DNA from: Gorsachius magnificus
Taxonomy: Eukaryota; Chordata; Aves; Pelecaniformes; Ardeidae
Reading direction: 5' to 3'
Assembly: GCA_034008185.1 (NCBI GenBank)
Contig: CM067082.1
Coordinates: 86,427,684-86,491,683 of the forward strand
DNA: 64,000 bases
In this document: in pieces, positions 35,801 to 48,500 of the stretch
Layout: every line of letters begins with the position of its first letter
How positions within the stretch are numbered: position 1 is the stretch's first letter
Program-made: the position numbers and the translations under genes
The notes under the pieces: generated by a model
What the model saw: the letters and a program-made list of their open reading frames with translations, nothing else
Told to the model about the DNA's origin: nothing
The model's database searches: none

Positions 35801-38800
35801 TAAATTGCATTATATTTAAAAGAAGCTTAATATAATAAACATGAGCCTGTTTCTAACTCTTAAACTAGAAGTCAACTATTTGTCAGACAGATGGAGCTTG
35901 TTATAGAATGCTAAGGAAAACCTTATAAGAAGAGAACAGTTTCCTTACTACCAAACTATTTGGGAGTTCTCTCTACCTCCTCCCTGGGTTCTCTGCAACA
36001 CCATGACAACCCTAGCATGTCAGCGGGATGGCAGAGCTCAGCTTCAGAGCTCAGATTTTTTTGTTTGGAAGGAGTTGAGTCATTTCATTCAGAGCAAATG
36101 CTTGTTTCACCAACATGGGACCAGTAACAATACTATTGAAAGAGTAACTTCATTTGGTTCAGTTATAAAGGGATTAATTTTGGCCTCTGAGCTGCCTGAC
36201 TGCTTCTAGAGGAAAATTTTTGCTGGCACGGTCTCTTACTGACATGAAGAAATCCATGGCTACCTGATCACACACAGGATTGTATGAAGTGCCGAGTGCC
36301 ATCAAATACGATGGAAGGAACCAGGGAGCAGGCTGTTTGTAAGATCAGGCTCTCCATTACTGTGCATATCTCCCTGGGTTATGCTCAAATGAAATTTTCA
36401 AGGTGGAAATTCCATTAGAATCCTTCTGCTTTCTGCTTGTTTCTACTGCAAGGCTTATTGCTCAACAAATCCAGTCAGCAGACCCACTCCAAACCTGGTT
36501 AACTGCAGCAGTAACCATTATGAATCAGCTGAAATTTTCAGTGGAAATTTCTATTGCATTTCCAAAATCTGTGGAAAAAGCTACAGGCATGTATTTGTGA
36601 TGTTCAGATTTGCATTCAAATGATCCAAGTTTCACCATTGTGAATTTTCTTCTTGTGCCTTCGGATCTGGACTGGAGTTCACAGAGATCACCTTCACTGA
36701 AGCCAGGTAGCCAGCCTGCCAGAACCAGAAATGAGAACAGGCTTCAGCAATGACACAACACAACTGAATCTTGACCTCAGGGCAACAAATCTTTCTGGTA
36801 CAGCTAGAGATTTGTGAAATGGGCAATTACGCAAAAGTTCTCAGAAGTCAGAGGAGGTTAAAAGGAAAAATACAGAGGTATCTTCCAGAAATACATCAAC
36901 CCTGTACCCTTGCTGGGATGCCAAACAAGAACTTTGACATTAGCTAATATCCTCTTGTGCAGCTGGGCTGCTTCTTAATTTCTTCATCACCCAACTGATG
37001 CCTTTGCCCTTCAGTATTTGGGGGAAGGAGACTATGGGTAGGTGTGAGTGTGCCTGTGTGATGAAAAGGGGGGGAAAGATGGAGGGGATAATTTCCAAGA
37101 AAGTTATATATATATTTTTAACTCACGTGATATTTCCTCATTCAATAATTACAGTTCTCTTTGCTTGTTTTTGTCATATCAGTAGAGTACTGAAATATCA
37201 TGACTTTGGCACTGAAATTCTCTTCAAAATGGAGAGGTGATGGTGAATGTGTTGCCCATGATTTCAGATCTCCCCTTTGAATGCTTGTTATTGCAAACTC
37301 CATCATCCATTTCATTTTGAATATTTCTGCTTCCTGCATCCCCTCCCAATATGATTTTATAAGTGTCTGCAAAGTACCCTCAGCTGTGACTCAAACATGT
37401 CAAGAAAGCTGCGTGCAAAGCACAAGAGGCTTGCTCAGGTTTTGAGGTGTCTAAATGACAACTAAGAATAATATAAAAATCTGAAGTCACCTGCTGGTTT
37501 TGCAGCTCAGACTCACGATTTTATCAGTCTCTGCCATGGCACTCCACCACTGACAGGCTGAAGAGTCCAATTCTATTCAGCTGCTGCTTGTACAGAGGTT
37601 GTTTCATACCTTTGAACAGCTTCTTCTCCCTCACCATATTTTTCCTATCCCTCCCCCAAAGACCCCTCCCTGTGAGCTCTACATGCTACAGAACTATTTC
37701 TCTCACCACTTCCATGGTTTTTATGGGGTGGTTTCCAGAGTCCTACATCAGTGGTGTCTTGCAAGCCCTAACAGCTATTGTTCAGGCAAGGATGCGTTTG
37801 AAGACTTTATGTCTTCAACTACAGTATTTCAGAGCACGCAGAGACAGTACCATATCACAGATCCCCTACATCCAACATGGTACCTAAGCTACTCTTTTTC
37901 TTGGCTTCTAGTAAAATTCTGTCTCTGCTCATTTCAACAATCTTTTGAGCTGCAACTACCTCAAAGGGCACCTTGCTGGCAGCAAAGTCCTCTCCAGTTT
38001 ACACCCGAAGTCTGGTTCTCTGTTTCCTGTCACAGTCCAAGAAGGGCCTTTGAATCACTCTGTCTCCTCTGGAGGGTTGCAGGCACGCTTCTGATTTTTC
38101 CAACTGCAGGATGTTCTAAACGGAGAAATTTCGAAAGACACATAGAAATAAGAAAGTGCTGATTTACAGGTACTCTACAGCAGGAAAAGTGGGAATATTT
38201 CTCTAGCAAACCACTTAAATGTCTCTCATTTCAGGATGAACATATCACATTAAATACCGTATTATGAGTCCATGTTTATTTCATAAATTCCTTCCTGATC
38301 TCCAGGGTTATGGCTATCTGCTCACTGCTCTGCTACAAGCCACAGATTTTTCCCAGATGTCATTAGTCTGTGGAAGACCTCTTTTCTGTCCCAGATGCCT
38401 GTGAGATCAAGTCCCAAACCAGGCTGTTTCTATAGACCCTCATCCTGAAAAAGGTACACTGGGGAAGTGGGTACACAATTTTGATTTTTAAAGAGCCTAA
38501 TTTAGGGCATTCCATTACCATGCATATAGTGTTGCTATCTTGCTATAATTGAAAAGTAAATGCATTCAGAATGAATAAAAACACTATAAAAAAATATGGA
38601 TCCATTTGACCCTGTCATATCTAAATACTTTCTTACCCTTTACTTGAAAACCAAGTTGTTTTTTCCAAGAAATACACAATATTTGTCTTTTCTTTTGAAG
38701 CTCAAAGAAATGCATTAGAAATAGTGGTATTCCTTGTAGAATTGAAATTTCAGTTCCTAAAAACCCTGGGTTTTAAGTTTTGGATCTCTGTTTTGCTTTG

Positions 38801-41747
38801 GTTTTTAATAAGATCAGGCACTATTTAGGTAAGATACTGGATAACAACTAACATCTGCCCAAACAAGAAGTTAATATAACTATAGTCGACCAACTGATAA
38901 TGATAGTGAGATCTTTTGAAGGTAACTGAATTTTATATATTCATCTCTAAGCAAAGTAACAGTAAAAACCCAAAGGTAGCATAACTCCATTTTTATCCCT
39001 TCAACTGTTCAATTTTGAAGAAATATTGCTAAATTAGCGCTACCCAGTTCTTCAGAATTTGTAAAAACAAGCTTGGCAATAATCTCTACTCTATACATAT
39101 TTTTTCTTTCATGTTCTCGTGAGCAGAACTTGAATTAATAAAGTGAAATACTCCTTTTTACCAGTTCCTATCTTAATCCTTTCAAATGGGCATCATTCCT
39201 TCAAATTGAAAAAAAGGTTCAGGCTTATTTTTCCATTTCTCATTTTCATATATATATGTATGTATGCATAAAGAGAAGTGAGCAGGAAATAAGCAAGAGA
39301 AAATGGGATTTTAAATAGTTTTTCAAATTCAAAATGGATTTTTTTTTTAAGAGAGAGAATTTTTTGACCAATTCTCAATACAAATATTGAAAGACGTGGA
39401 AAGGAAAACTTTTTAAAATAACATCTGAAAAAAAACCAAACCCAAAAAACTATAGTCCAACATGTTGCACAAAAGAGCATGAAATGTTTTCACTTCACCC
39501 TCTCAAATGCTTTTTCAAATTCTTCATAAGATTCCCTATGTAGGCCATCATTGGAAACGGCTCTTTAATGTAAGGCAGGCTATACCAAATAAAAGTTCTA
39601 CCCTGTAAGAGCAAGAACATTAAAGCCTATACCACACACGCTGCTCAGCTTCAACTGGAACAAACTCAGAGAAGTAAGAGGGCTTGGACATGTGGCACGT
39701 TAGAGCTGAGAGTTTGGGCTGACATGAAGGAAAGCAGTGACATGCTTTGTTAAGAAAAGCATTTAGGATGAAGGCCTGGAATCTGCAAAAACCAAGAGTA
39801 TGAGTTACAGAAACAAATAAAGTCACAAAGAAAGCTAGCAGGTCAGCAAACAGGTAACACCCAGTGTGAGAACTTAAGAGGAGGGATGTGAGAAGGTATT
39901 TTTGCCTACACTAGCACCAGCAGCACTTAGTCCCACACATAACCTGGCTGATCTTGACCATTTAGATAAGGTTGCATCTGCTCCTGGAAGTACAGTGGCT
40001 TCTGAAAGAAGACCAACGCCTTTTGAATCACATGGTGTTAGTAAGAGTTGTGGAAAGGCTGTTACGGCTGCAGCTGTGGACAGTGTCGCAGAGTCACCGC
40101 TTGGAAAAGATGTGCAAAGTTTGGGAAGGTGCCTTGGCTTTGGAGAGGCATAACAGAACCTGTAATATGTTTATTGAATCAGTAATGGGGTGCTGCCCAA
40201 GGAGATTTGACAAACGGTGCTTAAAAATGAATGTTTAAGACATAAGTGTTTCCAGAAAATTCCAGAAAACCTAAGACACCTTGTTTCACCAGCTGCTTAT
40301 TTTTTCAGCTTTGAGGGACAAACAACTTTTATGTCTGTCTGAGATTTTGTAAAAATTACTATTGATCAGAAGAGGTGGTAGAGGTCTGGGTTGCTTTTTT
40401 TTCCAGCAAACCATCACAGTAATTTTTCTCCAGCAGTGGAACTCTGCAATATTAAGCAATGCAGTCTCACACATTGTGATGACTGCATTTTTTGCCTAAT
40501 CCTTGAAGCCTGTTATTTTCTTCACTAAAAGGCCAAGAGATGCAATTTCTTTAAAGGCAATTGTTTCCATTAACACAGTATTGTTTGGTCAACCAGAGAC
40601 CTAGCCCTACAAGGCCAGCCTTAACAAGCACCATTTGTATGAATAATCTGGAGGCTCTTACTAACAGATCGTAATAACAAATTTACCCATTGACTATTGC
40701 TCTAATGTGTATTTGCAAGAGATGTGAGGAAGAGAATTCTAATTTGACCTATTACATATACATATTTTCTTCACATGGATGTCCAAGTGTGATTGTTATT
40801 TTCATTAGAGCCAGCACTCTTCAAAAGAGATGTTTGAAGAAGCACTTCAATGGTCAGCATTGGGACTTGTGGCTATTATGTTATTATCAGACTAAGATCG
40901 GCCTAGCTGTACTTTCTAACCTAGCTACAGCTTTCTGGAAAAACAAAAAATGCTCTTGATTATTCTTCATACAAGAAGAGGAAATTGAATGGGATATACT
41001 TAGACATTTCAGATATATTTATTGTGGTTTATCAATTTTATGTTTCTAAATTTGTCTCCTCTGAGAAAATTTCTCTACTTTAAATCTGCTCCTTTCAAAA
41101 TGCCTTATAACCTTCATCTTCAGTGATACCAAGATCTTTAAAAGATCTGAGACTTGAATTAGAAACCAGCCACCATTGAATCACGGCTATTCCATAGGGC
41201 AATGCTGCATGATATTTTTTGAAGGTACGCTCAGACCTTCCATAGTTTGCATTACTTCGAGATATGCTGCCATTGTGGACCAAGAGTTTGAGAAGGACAG
41301 TAACTGTTATTTTTCTTTAGAGGTGAGTAAATGCTGGGATTGCAAGGGTCTGCTTTGGAATGAGTACGAGGCATTTGCCTCTAACTTGTTCCAAAAGCAC
41401 TGCGATCCATCTTTACACCTCTCATCTGCTGGAACTACAACTCACATTCCAGTTATGGCCAGGACTCTTTACACAAGCTATTCATATGAGAGATTACCAA
41501 AAAGTTCTCCAGAACAAACTCTGTTATTAGAATATACCAAACTGGTCATCAAAAACTATTTCAGAGGAAAATGCCAATTCTGACAAAATCATCATCAAGA
41601 TTTCTCATGTGAGATTCCTTGACTTATAGAGCAGCATTTATTTGCTGATTTTCAGAGAACTCATTCAAGACACAAGAGAACAGCAGAACAGGAACTTTAC
41701 CATGGGTCCCCCTTATGAGTACTTCAGTCCAACGAGCCATTCTTTAC
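29891..41747. other. AT-rich noncoding stretch, no gene supported
   Basis: This is the emptiest part of the window: AT-rich, with few frames. The one long frame, 187 codons on + at 37599-38162, has no domain, no splice model and a composition typical of chance. A short (TA)n tract lies near 37105-37116. The 135-codon + frame at 41176-41583 overlaps sequence downstream of the 41748 exon candidate and shows no recognisable motif. Confidence 0.4.
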
Positions 41748-41816
41748 CTGAGGAAGAGGATAAGGGATACTGGTTTCTCCTTTGTCATCATGAGAATTAT
41801 CACCGTTGCAAGTAAA
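41748..41816 (-). CDS. Candidate second exon of secreted protein
   Basis: On the minus strand the acceptor 'cagtgcctcttttcag' is followed by 23 codons in phase 0, starting FTCNGDNSHDDKGETSIPYP and ending at the donor CCTCAG|gtaaag. It matches the phase of the signal-peptide exon at 42423-42476 across an intron of about 606 bases. A second acceptor 13 bases upstream would shift the frame and hit a stop when joined to that exon. The peptide is acidic and polar. No confident third exon was found. The family is not recognised. Confidence 0.3.
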
Positions 41817-42422
41817 CTGAAAAGAGGCACTGAAATAAAAAACATTTCTGTTGTCCAGCAATAACGTATTTAAATATTCAATCAGTGTAAGTACAGATAT
41901 GACTTAGAGACTGCCAATATATTAAGTTATGAAAGGTTAAAGCAAAGACCTTAGAATACCTAGCACAGGCCTCAAGTTTCAAGAAACTTTCACATACTGA
42001 GGAAATTCACATCACTGATTCCCAGTAATGAGCCACCTTGAGAATGAGACCTGGGTTTGTGAGTGGTGTGACCTGAAGCAGGTCTGGATACAAAAGAAGG
42101 AGATCCTGATACACTGAAGGACAGAAATACCTCATTTTCATGACCTTTGTCATTTTGGCTTCATTTTAGTAGGCTCCTCTTAAGTCTTTAAGTCACTGGC
42201 TGAATGTCATTCTGACTCATGAAGGACCAAGGGAGACAAACCGATATGGTCAGAATCTAGTGGACCCTGAAGGATAATGTAGAGCCGCTTTTTTAAATAC
42301 CTTTTCCCCTCCCACTCATTTCCATCTTCTGTAACTCTTTCTTCTCACTTTAAAGACTTGATGCATTTCCAAAGTTTCCTAGCAGCTACATTTCCCTTTT
42401 CTCTATTCCATAAAGTATTTAC

Positions 42423-42476
42423 CTCATCTAGTAATGCCAAAACAACCACCAACAGAAAGATGGAGAAGCGAGCCAT
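42423..42476 (-). CDS. Candidate signal-peptide exon
   Basis: ATG at 42476 opens 18 codons, MARFSIFLLVVVLALLDE: a short basic N-region, then about a dozen hydrophobic residues, as in a secretory signal peptide. The exon ends at GAG|gtaaat in phase 0. A TATA-like TTTAAAA box lies about 100 bases upstream. Start, hydrophobic core, donor and a phase-matched next exon together suggest a small secreted-protein gene on the minus strand. I do not recognise the product, and the downstream exons were not found, so the gene may be decayed or a chance arrangement. Confidence 0.35.
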
Positions 42477-42574
42477 GAAACTGAGTCAAAACAGCAGGTG
42501 CTAAGATCATCCTCCTCCAGCAAAGATTGGCAAGAAATTCCCCCAAATAAATGAATTTCCTGGTCCTCCGTCCA

Positions 42575-42585
42575 CTTTTTAAAGG
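42575..42585 (-). promoter_or_regulatory. TATA-like box for 42476 exon
   Basis: The minus strand reads CCTTTAAAAAG about 100 bases before the candidate ATG at 42476, placing a transcription start near 42545-42550 and leaving a 5' UTR of about 70 bases. TTTAAAA is a weaker TATA variant. The call depends on the exon being real. Confidence 0.25.
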
Positions 42586-45500
42586 TATTATCAAGAGGGG
42601 ATATAGTTCAGCCCTGAAGGTACTGATGGCACTAACTAGGAATCATCACATTATTACTGTGCTAATAGTGTCCTCCATTATGACAGCTACAAAATAATTT
42701 GCCTCCACTGTATTTTAGCATTATGCCATTTTTGGTAAGTAGGCTGGATAATGGAAGTGGGAATTTGAACAGGTCTTGAGGCTTACCGTAATAGAGAGAA
42801 TTAGAAGACAATATATGTTTCATAAAGGAATATTTCTCTCTTTGTACATCTATCGTATCAACACATACTTCAGCAAAGGTTTCAGATTCACATTAAGACC
42901 CAAACCCCATGTTTGTTTATAAAGACAGGCAGTACATCCTTTTTTAAAATTCACCCTTTTTCTCCCAGAAATGGTGTAAAGCACTTCTGAGAGACTGCAA
43001 TAGCCTCACTGCTGAAAAGCCCAGCACAGCAGATTACAAGGAAAGCTCTGCAGAGGCAGCAATGTGTTGTACCACCCAGGGAGATCTTGGGTACACATCA
43101 CACGAGCCTGACCTTCAGTGTGTGAGTGTGCTGAGATTTTAAAGAGGCTTCCAGTCGAGGAGAAAGAGGAGTCTCCATTTTAAGCTAAGTGCCACATTCC
43201 ACATGTGTTAGGCAAGGTAAATTCCTGGGTTTCAGGGACCCTGCCCAGGAAGCAGTTAAGGTATATTGACAGATAAAAACCTCTCTTGGTACTGCATTTA
43301 AAACACAACTAGCTGAGAGACTGGCCCCTGCTCTGCTCGTAGTCCTTGATATCAGCAGCACACAGCACAGCAGAGAGCCTACAAGGTAGAAAAAAAAGGT
43401 AATGCAGGAAACCAGCCGCTACCCATCACAGTATAGCTGGAAGTAATTTATTTATTGGCCTCGTTCATTTATTAGCCACAGGTCTAAATCCTGGTGCTCT
43501 GAGAAGCTTGGCTTTTTGGCACACAGTCAGAGCTGTGCCTGTGCTCGCCTTCCTCCCAGAGAGCCCCACATTCACCCCGTGCTGTGCAGCACTCAGCCAT
43601 GGCTCCTCTGCACGCATAAACAAACACATAGGCTGAGAAGGAAAGTCTATGTGGAAGTCCTCAGACCTGGCTTGCTGTCCTGTGGCAATATGTGGCTCTG
43701 CCAGCTGAGACACCAGGCTGTGGCTGTGCATGCATGTTGCCTGACCACGAGGAAACCCAGCCCTGCCCTAGCAGGGAGACAAATGAGAAAGCACGGAGCT
43801 CAGGCTCCTCATTTTTACACTCAAAGCTGGGACGGCTTTATAGCATTATGTCACAGTAAAAAAAAAAAAAATTAATAGGAACACTGTTGACCTCAGACCC
43901 AAGAACCATAAAGACACTCGACAGAAATCTTTTTTCCCTTGTCTCATGACCATGTGAAAGATAGGAAGGGTAGTGCTTTCAAGCTCTCACTGACGTACAA
44001 GTGGGGATGTAACAAGTGTATCCAACTATCAAAACTACCAACTTTTTATTTGTAAAACCAAATCAAATACATTCTGAGGGCAAAATAAAGGCTCTCTAAT
44101 TCAGTAAGGTTACCCAAAGGAGACTGATGTTTCCGGGTGGCACAGAGCTGTACTTGTGTGACTACAAAATAAAGCTGTTGATCTAAGGCGGCAGACACTC
44201 CAGCTTTTTTCCTCTAAGTACACAAATGATCATCTAAACAACGTTTTCTGGTTCTCATTCATGACTGACCGTGATTCACCTGATCCAAAACATCAACAAG
44301 AAAATATTTGTGGCTGAAATTGTCACCTGAACACCCTGCTTGAGAGATACCACAGGTCTGTCCGAAGTCAGGCTTTTTGCAGTAATCTTTCTTTGAACTC
44401 TTTTTGTCACACAGACTGTGCTTAACCTTCAGCCCTTCTCTCTTACCTGTGCAAGTACACACAAAACTTCTGGGTTTCTCTTTACCTCAAAGTCTAAGGC
44501 TTCAGGCAGCAGCTGCTTTCTTGTCAGGAAGATGTAGTTCTTCACAGGCAATGTTCAGCTGGGAATCAAACCAGCAGCAATGCTGAGCGACTTCATCATT
44601 CAGACCTCCCTGTCCCCATGGGGATGGCATGCTGCTGAGATCTTGGAAATACAGAAGTAGCAGTGGGGAAGGTCCCATCCCTGTAGCAGCTACTCAAGCA
44701 AATACAGAGCACTCCACCAACGCCTCCATTTCTCTGAGGGTTTCTTTCCCCAAACCCAGCACCCTGGTGCCTCTATTTCCACATGTGTTGAGGTCCCTCC
44801 CACCCACCTCAGAGATGAGTGCTGTGCTAGCAAAAGGCTGTGTACTGTTTTTTGGGACCACATGCCAAGCACAGGGCAGCACCCGAGAATGTCACCTCCT
44901 CGAATTGAGGCACCTCAATGAACAGTAAATTGTTCTATTTTAACAGCTGTAAAAAAGAAAAGCTATTAAAAACCTTAGTCTAAATCATTGTTAAGAGATG
45001 TAAAATATGATGAAAAATTAAAAAAATAAGTTTTTTAAATTACATTTGTTGCCTTGCATCTTCATTAAATACTTATTTGGAAACTTCCAAAAATTTAAAC
45101 TGTAATATGAATTTAAGCACCACTTAATGACCTGGCTCCAGCTGAATATATCCTCATTATGCAAATGTGTCTTAATTTGTCCTTAACAGTCACCATTATT
45201 TGTCACTGTTAGGTGAAACAACTCCTAGAAGGGTCCCCAGTAAAACAGACATCCCAGCTGAACATACCATTCTCCCCTTAGGCTGAAGCCAGGATGTTTA
45301 GACAAGGTCTTTTCTTTAGCATCCACAAAGCATTTAATCTGATATTATGATTAGTTAGGAGAAAACCCCCCATACTGCCAATGATAACATCTCACACCCA
45401 AAACAACGGTCCCAGATAAAGCAAAAGAAACTTTTCAAAACCTTTGACATCTCCGTGAGTAAAGGCAATAGAGTAGATTTCAAGGCTGAGAAGGGGTTAA

Positions 45501-48500
45501 TCCTCATAAATCTGGCTAAAAACCGTTGGTAAATCCCTAGGAAGACTTTGAAAATTTCAGCCCAGACTTCACATCTCATTGCTCTCGCACAGGATAAGCC
45601 ACAGACCACGAGGGACGGCTCACCTACATGGACAGGCGCTCCACCAGCCCTCTATGCAGGAGGAGATGTGCTACAGCTTCCACAGCACTGTTGTTTGGCA
45701 CAGTGATGTTACTCAAAATGCAAGTTAAATATGGGTAATACACTATGGGATTAAGGCCCTGTATGAAACTGTCCAAGGAAGGAAATACCTCCTGGTTTCT
45801 AGAGTACCATGTAATTTATAGTCACTGCTGTGTGTTCTCTGGGAAAATATTAAAGTCTTCCCTTGCCAGCCAGAAATATTGGAGAGTCATTACTACCATC
45901 TGAAACTGTAGACTACGGGCTGAAAATAAAGGGTGTTCTCTGCAAAGACATTCTTTCCTAGCTAGGAGCTGATGCAATATACTTTTTCTTATGCTTTTAC
46001 TGAAATGGGCTTCCACACCATATTGAACCTCAGTTAAGTGAGCTATTCACATTTCTTCATTAAAACATGTGATTTCCCTTATTCAAATTAGCTTTGTTCC
46101 CTTTTGAATATAAGAAAAAGTATTTTGGGGTTTTTTGGTTTTGTTTTGTTTTTTTTAAATTTATTTGCGTCAAAATTCTGAATTTCAAAGGATACATATT
46201 TTTACTGGGGAAAAAAATTGTTTGGAAAATTAATATCTTTATCTACAATCTGCCTTTCTAGCACACACTAAAGTAGAAACAGAAATAGCTGCTTGCATAG
46301 CTGAGCACAAGTTGAGCCTTACAGGTTTTTCTTCTCTTTAGTGAGGTAACATTCAGCTTCCCATTTACTTCTGGGAACTTTGGGCAACCTCATCAGCTAA
46401 TACAAAGGTTTTTGTGTTTCTATTCAGTTTGACATTTCTCTGGGATGCAGGATATTGCCTACACAATTCAGACCAATCTTTGTGTGATTAGCCTGTGTGA
46501 TAATGGCAACAAATGTGGAATGTTATATGCAATAATGTTCTGTGTCTCTGTGGAGTCACTGGCCTGAAAGGTGACAACGAGCAGATGTGCCTTCTGTGTG
46601 CCATGCAGCCACTCTATGCAGCTGATTAACTCTGCCACAAGCTCCTACTAAGTGAAAGAGGAAATTTTTCCTTTAGCTTTTTAATTTTAGCTATGACCAC
46701 GTGGTCCTAAAATGGGAGAGCTAATAAGCCAAGCACAGCAGCAGACCTCTGCTCTAGAGAAATTTTGCTAGCTTGGTAACTCAGCCACCATCTATACCAT
46801 CAGAATTTGACAATCCTGACTATTTTATAAAGAAAAAAGTGTAAGTGATGTCTTTGCATCCTATTATAGATGCTAATATATTCACACAGTAAGCTGGGAA
46901 CTCAGTAGGAAAAGGGAATTAAGGTGATCCAAATCAAAACATTAGAAATAAATGTAGCAAGTGAGAACTAATACAAGTAAGGCTCATGAAATTTTTCAAC
47001 TGGTATTTCTACAAAAATACAAGTTAACCATGCTAACTTGAAATATGGAAACCATCCCAGAGCTGTTTCATATTAGTGTGTTAATTTTTGTTTTCTATCA
47101 GCAATGGACCAAACCGAGCCAGAAAAATGTTGGTCTCTCACATGAAAAGATACTAACAACAAACCAGAGAACACCAATCACAGACTAATCAAACATGAAA
47201 ATGGGTATTTTTTAGAAAGAGCTGGAAGAACAGAAGCAAGCCTGGAGTCTTGCTTGACAAAAGCAATAACCTGTGGAGAAGTTCTGAGGAAGAAACTGGT
47301 GGAAGTAGATGTCTCAAAGTTAGTGAACAGCCAAGGGCTTTCATGAGCAAAGACAGTTTGTACAGAATGATTCAATGTCTTACGCAACCTTAATCGTCAA
47401 TACGGTCTTGCATGAAGATACTGGAATTTTCCAGAATTGCAAGAAGCAACAGTTAACAACAAAAGACGTATATTCTGGGCATCTAAAATCTTTACTGGAA
47501 GAACAGGCCACTTCAAGTGGCTGACAGCAGCTTTGCGAGGAAGCAACCCAGGCCACAATGTGAACTGCGAAATGTAGAAGGGCACATGTACACAGATGGT
47601 TGCAGACTCAAACTTTTCACTGCCCATGCTTCATGTCCTTTGGACATGGAGCAGTCTGGAATTTACATAGCGCTCAGTGTGGGCAGAGAAGTTGAGGCTG
47701 TCAGCACTAATTTCATTTCTGTAGATGTGCCCTCAGACATCCCACTTCATTCAACATTTTACTCTCTGAACGCAAAAAAATATGCGTTAGAGAAACAGCA
47801 AATGCTGTGGTCATGTCTCCCTTTAACTAAATGTATGTTCATAAATCATTCAGCACTCTGAGATACTCAGCTCCTGATTCTTATGTATGTCAAAACACTT
47901 TGTAGCATTCTTGCAAGGGCAAAGTGCCTTATCTGTTGCTGATGACACATCAAGCGGATAGAAAAGGGTCTGCGTACAAATAAGAATTGAGTCTACAGGT
48001 CTTGGCAGTCAGTTCATGACCAGCAGCGAATGAATAATTTTTACCGTAGCAGTTGTAATATGAGAAACCCAATTTATAATAGGTGATTGTGGCTGTTCAT
48101 GGCCATGTACTCAGCAGCTTGGGCAGAGGGTAAAGCTTCCCCAGGCAGAAGCATATGTATGTACACAACACAGGGCATGCATCGTGGGTCAAACACTTCT
48201 AGGATGCAGAAATGCCCCCAGGCAGAACTGTGAGCAACAGCGCTGGTGCCGTACAATGGGTCTGCACATCCACATGGGATGCACACCGTGTTTCCAGGTG
48301 GTCTGCAGTCTTCTTGGGACTATTATAGCTCTTTGTGCATCTGCAGTTGTTTTTGCTCCAACAAGCCACTTGGAATCCTGGAAAAAGTCTGAAGTCCTCA
48401 AATTCTGGATAGAAAAAAAGACACAACTGAAGAACCTGAATGTAGGGTGACATTAGCCAAAGGGTACATCCAAGCATCAAGTCTAAAAACCACACAGCCC

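Noticed and set aside
37599..38162. 187-codon + strand frame, the longest in the window
   Set aside because: No domain, signal, splice model or biased composition; other frames in the same stretch are also open. In 128 kb of two-strand sequence one frame of this size is not remarkable.
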